Below, in pieces: positions 1-7,424 of a stretch of 50,076 nt of DNA. The DNA is from Candidatus Latescibacterota bacterium. Its GTDB lineage: Bacteria > Latescibacterota > UBA2968 > GCA-2709665. Position 1 is the first letter of the stretch. Each line of letters starts with the position of its first letter. Below the pieces are notes generated by a model. That model made no database searches and was not told where the DNA came from. It saw nothing but the letters and a program-made list of their open reading frames with translations. Made by a program: the position numbers and the translations under genes. The stretch is from positions 1 through 50,076 of the forward strand of contig JAAXHE010000139.1 of NCBI GenBank assembly GCA_012271065.1. Direction: 5' to 3'.

Positions 1-77
1 CGACTTTTCGGAGTGGACTCAAACTTCAATTCGAAAAAATACAGCCGGTAAATTTACCACAAAGAGCACAAAAGGTA

Positions 78-296
78 TCAGTGCGAAAGCAGGGTATCTA
101 GGTCGTTCACAATGATGAAATTTCCGTTCACGTCCAGTGGTCTCAAGTGTCCAGGTACTTTGACATCAATTCGCCTTTGTTCTTCTGCATATATTCGACG
201 TTCAGGTCCCAGAATAATTGCGAATCGAGGTTAACTTCGGTCGTTAAGTTCAACTTGAAAATGGCGTTCAGGATGTAATTCGATGGTTGGCGATGA
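78..296 (-). pseudogene. Broken small gene next to the DUF1902 gene
   Basis: Read on the minus strand, one frame is open for about 71 codons except for a single in-frame TAA at 231-233. The last 50 codons (78-230) look like real protein: a charged stretch EEQRRIDVKVPGHLRPLD followed by NGNFIIVNDLDTLLSH and a TGA stop. The 21 codons before the TAA (TIELHPERHFQVELNDRS) look equally protein-like. The upstream end overlaps the 3' end of the DUF1902 gene, the way partner genes in toxin-antitoxin pairs often overlap. No good start codon follows the TAA. I infer a decayed partner gene, but a short gene using a rare start is possible. I do not recognise the family. Confidence 0.35.
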
Positions 297-441
297 TTAA
301 TTCGGGCGCCTCTTCGATGATGATCGCTTCGAATTCATCGAGACTGGCAGCCTCGATGTGCAGGCCCTCAATGTCGCTTTGAGAATAGAACACCTGCGCC
401 TCATCGTCCCAGATGGCCTTCACATTAAATGTTCGTTTCAT
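268..441 (-). CDS. DUF1902 / HicB-like small protein
   Basis: A 57-residue protein. The ATG at 439-441 is preferred because GGAGG lies 8 bases upstream; an in-frame start at 465 lacks a comparable site. The sequence has the pattern of DUF1902 and HicB-like antitoxin folds: a beta strand with FNVKAIWDDEAQVFYSQS, then a D(I)-G-L-H-I-E-A strand and a helix SLDEFEAIII. In this family that fold usually neutralises a small toxin, but here the function is inferred only from the fold. The adjacent downstream frame is interrupted by a stop, so the presumed partner may be dead and this may be an orphan antitoxin. It lies in the AT-richer left-hand island. Confidence 0.6.
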   Translation of the reverse strand: MKRTFNVKAIWDDEAQVFYSQSDIEGLHIEAASLDEFEAIIIEEAPELIIANHRITS

Positions 442-776
442 CGTGCAAACCTCCGCTGTAGACACTACTCGGCGAATTCTTCAATAAGGGGTTTCCTGCA
501 ATCAGTCTGCGACGCCCGGATTACCCATTCGCAGGTTGTTTTCTGCGGTAGCAAAGACTATCCTATCACATGATGCGCCATCTGTGCCACCAACGTCTCG
601 CAGAAGGTGATATGTCTTGGTGGGTTCGTTTTGCGGTAGCCAAGGATATACCGGGTCGATCACCCATTCCTGAACGCGGAGATCGCCAATGCGTATCCCT
701 CTCATTACCGATAAGCGGAACATTGTTGTAGACAGAAAGCCATCGGTCCTTCACACAACAGAATATCTGCTTCGAA
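442..776. other. Gene-poor stretch between DUF1902 gene and NACHT gene
   Basis: Several short frames are open here on the minus strand, the longest 73 codons at 502-723. None has a ribosome binding site, and two frames look equally plausible over the same bases. That is typical of decayed sequence. I see no RNA gene and no clear terminator. Confidence 0.4.
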
Positions 777-3050
777 TTATTCATGCATCGATATAGCTGA
801 CAGGAATTCATCCAAGGTCTCTACACGAACAGGTATTTCTTTTGCGATTTGCCTCATCGGAACACCAATTCCAAATCGTCTTTGCGCAGGCCTACCTCCT
901 CTGAAGGGGACTTCCTGTAGTACACCACTATCGAGCAGCTTTGGCAACACACTATTAATAAATCGATTTGCTTCCTTGCCGAACTTATGTCTCAATATAG
1001 CTTCGTTTATTTGAGTCGATTTCATAAATGCCCTAAGCACACGTTCTGCTAATTGGGTCTCTTCGTCAATACTAGGCGGTGAAGGCTGCTTCGCAGAGTG
1101 CTCCTCTTCGCTCTCTACGACAAAATTAACGGCGACCAGTGCGTTTGATATTTCAGCCGGATCAAAAATGCTCTTGTTGTCAACGGATCGCACGATGCGC
1201 CAAACAACCGTACTCTTCAGCAGCGTGTGCCCAGCATCGAAGCAGGTTGGTATTTCCATCTGATATATTGTACACCCTTCGAATTTACATTTGCTGATCT
1301 CTGTGCCCTCGAGAGAAGTATCTTGGAACTGGCAGTCTTCAAACGTAGCTCTATATAGGCGTCGACCTCGAAGAGCATCACTAAGAAACGTAAATCCTCT
1401 AACGACAACTTCCTGATCATCGCAAAGGAGTTCAAGTAATCGTACACCGATCGAACCCGCATTCTCAACGACGTAGGATGTAGGAGGAGCTGAATCGACG
1501 AGTTGTTGAAGGCTCCGAAGTACCTGCCTGAGATCGCCACATTTTCGCTGTATTGCATTCAGTGCGGCGTCACACGTCTCCATTGGCAGAGACGCCTTTT
1601 CCAAGAATTTCTCCAATTCTCTAAGGCTATCCGACCTGAGGGTGTCGCACAATGCTTCACCAAGGTAGAATCGCCGAAAGTCTTCGTGGTCAAACGCATA
1701 TGAGTCGTCGCTTCCGGGGACTCTCGAAATCAACACGTGATGTCTTATGCGATTGACGACTTGCCGCAAGATTGTTCGTGGCTTATCAAGACCTGCAGCG
1801 AAAAGCTCTCCAACGACATTCAAATAGTCGCGCCGTAGCACTTCACTGGAGGATATCCACATCTCCTGCGCAATCGATGCAAGCATCGCATGGTGTTCTT
1901 CAACAGTTAGTAATGGCTGACGCGGAGTGCCCGAACGATCGACCCACTTTTGTGTGGCTTCTCTATCAACAAGCGTATTGACGAACTGGAAGAAATAGTC
2001 TTCTGGTTTTGTTCCAACAAGGCTGTCAATTAGCTCTTTTTCGCTTCCATCGATCGCGGAATCAATCAACCGTTTTACTAAAACAGCTCTGGTTAACAAT
2101 GGATGATCGGGACCGAATCTATCCCTAATTCTGCTGTATATTTCGGTTCCGTCGGACACACTCCTTTTGTTCGCATAGTCGAGAAACTGGGATTGATTCC
2201 ATCGATTCAATCCAATCCTAGCAAAGGATACCGACTTGGATTGAACATTCTCAAGAAATTTGGCTTGGACGCCGAAATTCTGATATTCGAAAAAGGCTTT
2301 CCTTGCAGCTACTAGCACAGTCCCGGAAGACTCAAGGTCGTTAACCAGGTTCCCAAGAGCCGACAATGCTTCCCCAGTCGTACCCTCAACAAACATCTCT
2401 TCAAAGCCGTCAAATGCCGGTACCAAAACCCCTAGCTTTACCAATTCTAAGAACGCTTCGTAATAGAAGAGTTGGAAACGCATTCGGTTTACGAGTTCAG
2501 CAACAACAATGTCGTCGAATGTCAGAAACGAGCGCCCGGCAAGGCTAATTGGCAACAACAACCAATGAGACTTCTTCTCCTTATAGAGTCGTGCTTGCTG
2601 TCTGGCCATCCGGTTTATTATCGTCGTCTTGCCCTCTCCAGCATCGGAAGTTAAATAAAGTACGGTCGCCGTGCCTGCTGGCCTGTCGGACAAGATTTGC
2701 AATGCGTTCGACGGAACGTCATCAATCGCTACCTCACTTTCGGTTGGATGCGTATCAAGTCTGTCCAACAACACTCCAGACGGAGTTACAAAATGTGGCT
2801 CCTCGATGATGTTTTCCTCGACCCGACGTGCGAGCAATTGAACGCGTGCTACTCTGTTTACTAGCCAATGGAAAGCCGATATGTGGTCATCCTTACCTTC
2901 CGAAACGTACAATTCACCCGCAACTTGGTCTACACGGGCCGTGATTACCTCATCTCGAATCTGAACCATAAGGGTACCTTCGGCTAGGTCCAAATCCGCC
3001 GCATCGTCGGCGAATGCGATAAGGATTCTCTTAAAGTCGTCGACATTCAT
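777..3050 (-). CDS. NACHT-type STAND NTPase, probable defence sensor
   Basis: A 757-residue protein. Residues 1-110 form an unassigned N-terminal domain. A P-loop TSDAGEGKTT lies at about 134-143. A Walker B with the NACHT pattern FDGFEE is at about 213-218, and a sensor-like VLVAAR at 245-250. The sequence FDHEDFRRFYLGEAL (about 453-467) matches the helical-domain motif F-x-H-x-x-F-x-E-(Y/F) found after NACHT domains. Residues 560-600 (FEDCQFQDTSLEGTEISKCKF) resemble pentapeptide repeats, a possible ligand-sensing part. The last 100 residues look like a winged helix. Such STAND proteins act as oligomerising switches, in bacteria often against phage. The start has GAGG 10 bases upstream. It follows the NYN nuclease gene by 12 bases, so the two are probably one operon and the nuclease may be the effector. 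The NACHT assignment is firm; the defensive role is inferred. Confidence 0.8.
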   Translation of the reverse strand: MNVDDFKRILIAFADDAADLDLAEGTLMVQIRDEVITARVDQVAGELYVSEGKDDHISAFHWLVNRVARVQLLARRVEENIIEEPHFVTPSGVLLDRLDTHPTESEVAIDDVPSNALQILSDRPAGTATVLYLTSDAGEGKTTIINRMARQQARLYKEKKSHWLLLPISLAGRSFLTFDDIVVAELVNRMRFQLFYYEAFLELVKLGVLVPAFDGFEEMFVEGTTGEALSALGNLVNDLESSGTVLVAARKAFFEYQNFGVQAKFLENVQSKSVSFARIGLNRWNQSQFLDYANKRSVSDGTEIYSRIRDRFGPDHPLLTRAVLVKRLIDSAIDGSEKELIDSLVGTKPEDYFFQFVNTLVDREATQKWVDRSGTPRQPLLTVEEHHAMLASIAQEMWISSSEVLRRDYLNVVGELFAAGLDKPRTILRQVVNRIRHHVLISRVPGSDDSYAFDHEDFRRFYLGEALCDTLRSDSLRELEKFLEKASLPMETCDAALNAIQRKCGDLRQVLRSLQQLVDSAPPTSYVVENAGSIGVRLLELLCDDQEVVVRGFTFLSDALRGRRLYRATFEDCQFQDTSLEGTEISKCKFEGCTIYQMEIPTCFDAGHTLLKSTVVWRIVRSVDNKSIFDPAEISNALVAVNFVVESEEEHSAKQPSPPSIDEETQLAERVLRAFMKSTQINEAILRHKFGKEANRFINSVLPKLLDSGVLQEVPFRGGRPAQRRFGIGVPMRQIAKEIPVRVETLDEFLSAISMHE

Positions 3051-3062
3051 TTGTTCATTACC

Positions 3063-3776
3063 TCAAAATGAGTATTCACGGTATCGATAACCAACGTGTC
3101 CCGAATAGTATCGTGGTGTCCGGCGTGACGGTTGGGTGTGGACATGATGGACGCACGCGCCTAACGAGATTGCTGTTCGGATTCCAAGCCAGAGGTCATC
3201 GTCACTCGTAACAACGACTATATCCGATTTGCGCAATGATGTTGTATAGATCAGGTCCGCAGTTAGCATGGTATCTACAAGCTTCTGTTCGTCTCGTTGA
3301 ACCACATCCGCGACCTCGGTCAAGCATCCAACGGCGGGGCATCGATCGTTTGCAAAAAGGTCGTGAGTCGCCTTTAACGGGCACAAAACGCTATCTGCAC
3401 ATCCTGTGAACGGTATCGCTCTCGGGTGTAAATTGCTCGGTGCATTTCTTATTCTAAATGTGTTCGGTATAATCTGCGATGGATCAATCAACATACTCCG
3501 TGCAAGTTCTACAGATGCTCGCAATAACCTTCGTGCGGGAGATGATCCCAATCGGACCGTCGCTGGGGAATATTTGGCGATTTCGGCCGTTAACGACTGT
3601 GCAATTCGAGATAGTTTTCGATATCGATACCAGCCACCGTAAAGCCTAAGCGTAATATTCGTACCATGAGGCAAAAGATTAGCAGGGAGTGCGTCAGCTA
3701 TTTTGTCGACGATATTGTCAATCCCGCGATTTCGGTGGTGACGCGGGATATTGTCGTAGTCTACAAGCACGTTCAT
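3063..3776 (-). CDS. NYN/PIN-like nuclease paired with the NACHT protein
   Basis: A 237-residue protein. It begins with VLVDYDN, the first acidic motif of NYN (PIN-superfamily) nucleases. Further acidic positions are in KLVDTMLTAD (about 165-174) and TSDDDLW (190-196), followed by a glycine-containing strand ISLGACVHHV. These are the expected metal-binding sites for RNA or DNA cleavage. Between the first and later motifs sit four cysteines (about 126, 132, 145, 151) spaced C-x5-C and C-x5-C, a possible zinc-binding insertion. The ATG at 3774-3776 has no strong ribosome binding site. An inverted repeat lies 32 bases upstream. The gene precedes the NACHT gene with a 12-base gap. Most likely role: effector nuclease of a two-gene system, by inference. 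Confidence 0.75.
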   Translation of the reverse strand: MNVLVDYDNIPRHHRNRGIDNIVDKIADALPANLLPHGTNITLRLYGGWYRYRKLSRIAQSLTAEIAKYSPATVRLGSSPARRLLRASVELARSMLIDPSQIIPNTFRIRNAPSNLHPRAIPFTGCADSVLCPLKATHDLFANDRCPAVGCLTEVADVVQRDEQKLVDTMLTADLIYTTSLRKSDIVVVTSDDDLWLGIRTAISLGACVHHVHTQPSRRTPRYYSGHVGYRYREYSF

Positions 3777-3807
3777 GTTAAATTAACTTTGCGGAATACG
3801 TAAGAAT

Positions 3808-3825
3808 TGAGGTGCATTGACCTCA
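3808..3825. promoter_or_regulatory. Inverted repeat upstream of the NYN-NACHT cassette
   Basis: TGAGGT at 3808-3813 and ACCTCA at 3820-3825 form a perfect 6-base inverted repeat around a 6-base spacer. It lies 32 bases before the first start codon of the cassette. The lack of a following T-run argues against a terminator. An operator site or a weak hairpin are both possible. Confidence 0.35.
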
Positions 3826-3890
3826 GATCTACACTTTCATCATAACCAGACGACAATCTGTTTATTGTGGAGATTAATCCCGACAGTTTT

Positions 3891-4967
3891 TTAAGTCTGC
3901 GCCAGTTCCTCGGCAAGCGAGCAGATCGCGCGGGTAGCTTCATCCACGTCGTCACGGCTGATGCCGAGGTACGGTATGGCGCGAATCGCGGTCGGACCCG
4001 GCGTACTCACCCGGACACCCCAACCTTCAAGCAACCGGCTCGCGAACGCCTTAGAACTCACGCCCGTCCCGCCCATGTCGAACTTCACCATATTGGTTTC
4101 GACTTCGTCCGGATTCACCTGGATGCCGGGCGCATCCGATATACCGACCGCCAGCCTCCTGGCATTGGCATGGTCCTCCGCCAGCCGTTCAATATTGTGC
4201 CTCAACGCGTATATCCCCGCTGCCGCCACAAAGCCCGCCTGACGCATGGCGCCGCCGATCCTCTGCTTCCACTGCCATGCGGCTTCGATGAACCCCCTCG
4301 AGCCGGCCAGCACACCCCCGATAGGCGCGCCCAGCCCTTTGCTGAGATCGATCCAGAGAGAGTCGAACGTCGCCGCGTAGTCCCGCGCCGGGATTCCGGA
4401 TGCCACGACCGCATTGAACAGGCGGGCGCCGTCCATGTGCGTCTGCAGGTCACGCTCGTGCGCCGCATCGCACACCCCGCGCATCTGCTCCAACGGCCAG
4501 ACGCGCCCACCCGGCCGGTTCGTGGTCTGTTCCACCGCCACAAGGCGAAAACCGGGCCAGTAGCGGGTCGCGGGCTGCACTTCCTCCGCCACGTGTTCCG
4601 CTGTAAACTGCCCCTTGTCCCCGTCGACCGGGTACAGGGTTGCACTTGAGAGAACCGCCGCGCCGCCCGCTTCGGAATGCAGGGGATGGGCGTTCCTTTC
4701 AATCAGAACCATATCGCCGGGGCGGCAATGCACCGCAAAGGCAATCTGGTTGCACATCGTGCCGGACGGCAGCAGCAGTGCGGCTTCCTTGCCCAGCATT
4801 CCAGCCACCGTCTCTTGCAGCTCATTCACCGACGGGTCTTCGCCGCGCTGCTCATCGCCGACTTCCGCCGCGCACATGAACTCGCGCATTCCGCGGGTCG
4901 GTATGGTTGCCGTATCGCTGTACAGATCGATTTTCAACAGGGAACTGTCGGCAGGTTCCGGATACAC
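3891..4967 (-). CDS. ltaE: Low-specificity threonine aldolase family
   Basis: A 358-residue PLP enzyme of fold type I, the usual length for L-threonine/allo-threonine aldolases, which cleave threonine to glycine and acetaldehyde. The N-terminal DLYSDTATIPT matches the family signature DLRSDT. The PLP-contacting HMDGARLFNA is at about 177-186, and the Schiff-base lysine lies in LSKGLGAPIGG (K210). The start is a GTG at 4965-4967 with AGGAG 6 bases upstream. An overlapping ATG two bases further out is in another frame. It is the first normal-composition gene after the AT-rich island. The stop lies 114 bases from the NYN gene start, so the island boundary falls there. Confidence 0.9.
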   Translation of the reverse strand: MYPEPADSSLLKIDLYSDTATIPTRGMREFMCAAEVGDEQRGEDPSVNELQETVAGMLGKEAALLLPSGTMCNQIAFAVHCRPGDMVLIERNAHPLHSEAGGAAVLSSATLYPVDGDKGQFTAEHVAEEVQPATRYWPGFRLVAVEQTTNRPGGRVWPLEQMRGVCDAAHERDLQTHMDGARLFNAVVASGIPARDYAATFDSLWIDLSKGLGAPIGGVLAGSRGFIEAAWQWKQRIGGAMRQAGFVAAAGIYALRHNIERLAEDHANARRLAVGISDAPGIQVNPDEVETNMVKFDMGGTGVSSKAFASRLLEGWGVRVSTPGPTAIRAIPYLGISRDDVDEATRAICSLAEELAQT

Positions 4968-5010
4968 ATTTATCTCCTTATATGCTGCGGTTGTGATGGG
5001 TTGAAACGCG

Positions 5011-5027
5011 GCGGCCGGATCGGCCGC
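5011..5027 (-). terminator. Possible hairpin after the PAC2 gene
   Basis: GCGGCCG-GAT-CGGCCGC forms a perfect 7-base stem about 115 bases downstream of the PAC2 stop on the minus strand. Only a short T-run follows (GTTTC), so termination is uncertain. Confidence 0.3.
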
Positions 5028-5141
5028 AGGCAGGATTCAGCGGATTGACGCGGGGTAGCCAGCTCGCGCGGTCCGGTTCGATGAAACCGGGATTCGTCGC
5101 TGTAAAACGTGTACACAACAGAATGGCGGGCAGGCTGCTCT

Positions 5142-6104
5142 TCAACCTCGACCGGAGCCGCTGTCCTTTCGAAACAGCCCCAGGAACCGGTCCTCGTAGA
5201 GTCCGTAGAGGTTCCAGCGGTCCAGTTCACGCTTCAACAGTGCGGCTTTCTCCTTGGACGTGTCGTGTTCGACCTCTCCAAACAGGCGCTCGATCCGCTC
5301 CATGACGACCTGAGGCACCTGTTCCTCATCCACTTCCTCGAGTTCGATTTCATCCTCGTTCTCGTGTTCCATGGTGGAGAAGGTGGTGCGAATCTTCTCT
5401 TCTATCTGGGACATGGTATCGTCCATGCGTTCCACCGCCTGGTCGATTTCCTCCATGTTCACATCCAGGTCCAGCATTTTCGCCCAGACGCGCACGATCT
5501 CGCGGGACGCTTTCGGATTCGGCATCATCTGGGCGTACATCGGCATGGTCGCCAACAGGCATGCCGCACGGATGTTTCGAAGCCCGGCCGTTCCCAGCAA
5601 CAGCCCGTTCAGCCCGGCGATGTGTCCTTCCTGCAGGATTTCCACGCCGTACTGCTCGAGCGCATCGCGCAAGGCCTCCTGGTTGGCCGCGCCGAGGACC
5701 TGAACGCGTTCGTTGTGGCTGATGGGCATTGCGTACGCCGCACCGGTGTAGATGGCTTCCACCTTGAACCGCTGTGCGAGGTCGAGCATATGGCCCATGA
5801 GGACCGTGCCTCCCATGCCCGGTATCTGCGCTTCACTTTCGGATATGATCAACGGTGGCTCTTCAACGTAGTAGAACACATGGCTCGGCAAGTCCGAAAA
5901 CGACCGGGCGAGTCCCTTTTCCACAACCACCGCCTCCGGGGCGAAGTACTCGCTCATGTCAATCTCCGCGAACGGCATCGCGTCGAGTTTCCGTCGCAGG
6001 TAATCCAATGCCCCGACGCCTACGCTTCCCATACCCGGCCATGCGGCCAGCATAACCGAAGGGCGCATCCGATCCGAGATGTCTCTGGTAATTCTTGCAT
6101 TCAT
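5142..6104 (-). CDS. PAC2 family protein
   Basis: A 320-residue protein. The N-terminal two thirds carry the PAC2 (proteasome assembly chaperone 2-like) fold pattern: AAWPGMGSVGVGALDYL near the start, a YYVEEPPLIISESE strand, and GLNGLLLGTAGLR. These Rossmann-like proteins are widespread in archaea and actinobacteria, and their biochemical role in bacteria is not settled. The C-terminal 90 residues are rich in Glu and Asp (MEHENEDEIELEEVDEEQ) and look helical, possibly coiled-coil. GGAGG lies 10 bases before the ATG, and a good sigma-70 promoter is 70 bases upstream, so it is likely transcribed alone or with the threonine aldolase downstream. No proteasome or Pup gene is in the window. Confidence 0.8.
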   Translation of the reverse strand: MNARITRDISDRMRPSVMLAAWPGMGSVGVGALDYLRRKLDAMPFAEIDMSEYFAPEAVVVEKGLARSFSDLPSHVFYYVEEPPLIISESEAQIPGMGGTVLMGHMLDLAQRFKVEAIYTGAAYAMPISHNERVQVLGAANQEALRDALEQYGVEILQEGHIAGLNGLLLGTAGLRNIRAACLLATMPMYAQMMPNPKASREIVRVWAKMLDLDVNMEEIDQAVERMDDTMSQIEEKIRTTFSTMEHENEDEIELEEVDEEQVPQVVMERIERLFGEVEHDTSKEKAALLKRELDRWNLYGLYEDRFLGLFRKDSGSGRG

Positions 6105-6174
6105 CTTGATTCCACCTCCCGCCTGGCAGCCCGGTAACCATTGCGGTTCGGGTCAAACCGGATCCGCTCACGAT

Positions 6175-6203
6175 AATATACGACAATCCGGCTGTATGTC
6201 CAA
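6175..6203 (-). promoter_or_regulatory. Sigma-70 promoter for the PAC2 gene
   Basis: On the minus strand TTGGAC (6198-6203) and TATATT (6175-6180) are separated by exactly 17 bases. This is close to the TTGACA/TATAAT consensus and sits about 70 bases before the PAC2 start codon. Confidence 0.55.
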
Positions 6204-6305
6204 CGCATCCGAACTTGAGCAGACGGCTCAATCCGGATTGAACCGGCTTCAGTTCATCCCGACAGGCCTTCATCAGCGGTGAATCTGTCGGATTCGCGGT
6301 TCGGG

Positions 6306-7388
6306 TTATGCATACCCTTCCAGCGGGTGGGTCCGGTCGGACATTGGAAACGCCACCCGGGCGCCCGAAATCTGCGATGCATACGCTCCCAGCACCATTT
6401 CCAGGGCCTTCACCGCATCCACACCGCTGGAGAGGGGCTGCCGGTCGCGCTCGATCGCTTCGATCAGGTCCAGAACCGCCAATCGGTTTCCGTCGGCGAA
6501 GGGAGCGGTTTCCAGATCCAGCACGTTCCAGACCCGGGTTTCGTCCTCCGGAAGCCATACGCTGTACGGATAAGCGGCAATCAGGGTTGGCGCCCCGCCC
6601 CGCATCATAAACCTTCCATCCCGCCCGACCAGTTCCAGGCCGAAACACTCCCCGTTACCGGGCTGATCCGCCCGGGATACAAAATACCCGGCGGCGCCGT
6701 TCTCAAACGCGAAGCAACTGTGTATGCGGTCACCTGCGACCAGTCCGACGGGCTCCGCCGCCTCTCGGGCATCCCCCGGACGCAGTTCCCGATCGCCCAC
6801 CGTGACCTGAGCGCTCATCCAGGCCACGTCGCCGGCCAGGAACCGCATCAGATTGAACAGATGCGTACCCAGGACGATCATATCCTCGCCGCCGCCGCGA
6901 TGGTCCTGCTTTCCGGTTGCGTAAATCGCCTGCAACGGACCTATGTGGCCGGCGTCCAGCATACGCTTTGCTGCCTGAACCTGAGGCAGATAGACGCCCT
7001 GATGCGCCACGGCCAGTTTGACGCCCGCCCGTTCCGCCGCGTCCACCATGCGGTCGGCCGACGCCAGGCTGTGGGCCATCGGCTTTTCGCAGTAGACGTG
7101 GCAGCCCGCGTCCACGCACCCCAGTAGCATCTCTTCATGACAATCCACCCAGCGGGGTCCCACGGTTACAATCTGCAGCGCTTCCTTGTCCAGCATCTCC
7201 CGGTAGTCTTCGTAGGTCCGTTCCACGCCAACCGCCTCGGCCGCTTCACGCCGCCCCCGCGGGTCCGGATCCGCCAGGGCCACCAGGTCCACCGCGTCCG
7301 CACCGGCCAGGCCCAGATGAAGGCCGTGTCCGTAATTGCCGCGGCCCGTCCGGCCGATCGCACCGCCTCGATACCGTTTATCAGACAT
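6306..7388 (-). CDS. Gfo/Idh/MocA family oxidoreductase
   Basis: A 360-residue NAD(P)-dependent sugar oxidoreductase. A variant N-terminal nucleotide-binding region (IGRTGRGNYGHGLH) is followed by the acidic strand end VALADPD. The family signature EKP occurs in YCEKPMAHS (about 105-113), and GTHLFNLMRFL lies in the C-terminal substrate domain. Enzymes of this family oxidise or epimerise sugars, inositols and uronates. GGGGA lies 7 bases before the ATG. It follows the medium-chain dehydrogenase gene after 36 bases, so the two are likely co-transcribed and act in the same sugar pathway. The substrate cannot be told from sequence. Confidence 0.88.
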   Translation of the reverse strand: MSDKRYRGGAIGRTGRGNYGHGLHLGLAGADAVDLVALADPDPRGRREAAEAVGVERTYEDYREMLDKEALQIVTVGPRWVDCHEEMLLGCVDAGCHVYCEKPMAHSLASADRMVDAAERAGVKLAVAHQGVYLPQVQAAKRMLDAGHIGPLQAIYATGKQDHRGGGEDMIVLGTHLFNLMRFLAGDVAWMSAQVTVGDRELRPGDAREAAEPVGLVAGDRIHSCFAFENGAAGYFVSRADQPGNGECFGLELVGRDGRFMMRGGAPTLIAAYPYSVWLPEDETRVWNVLDLETAPFADGNRLAVLDLIEAIERDRQPLSSGVDAVKALEMVLGAYASQISGARVAFPMSDRTHPLEGYA

Positions 7389-7424
7389 TTGCGATTCCCC
7401 TTTTTCTTCGTGGTTTCCTGTGGA

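Noticed and set aside
4202..4702. A 166-codon minus-strand frame overlapping the threonine aldolase gene, rich in Arg, Trp and Ser
   Set aside because: It is a shadow of a GC-rich gene in another frame; the aldolase frame has all the family motifs.
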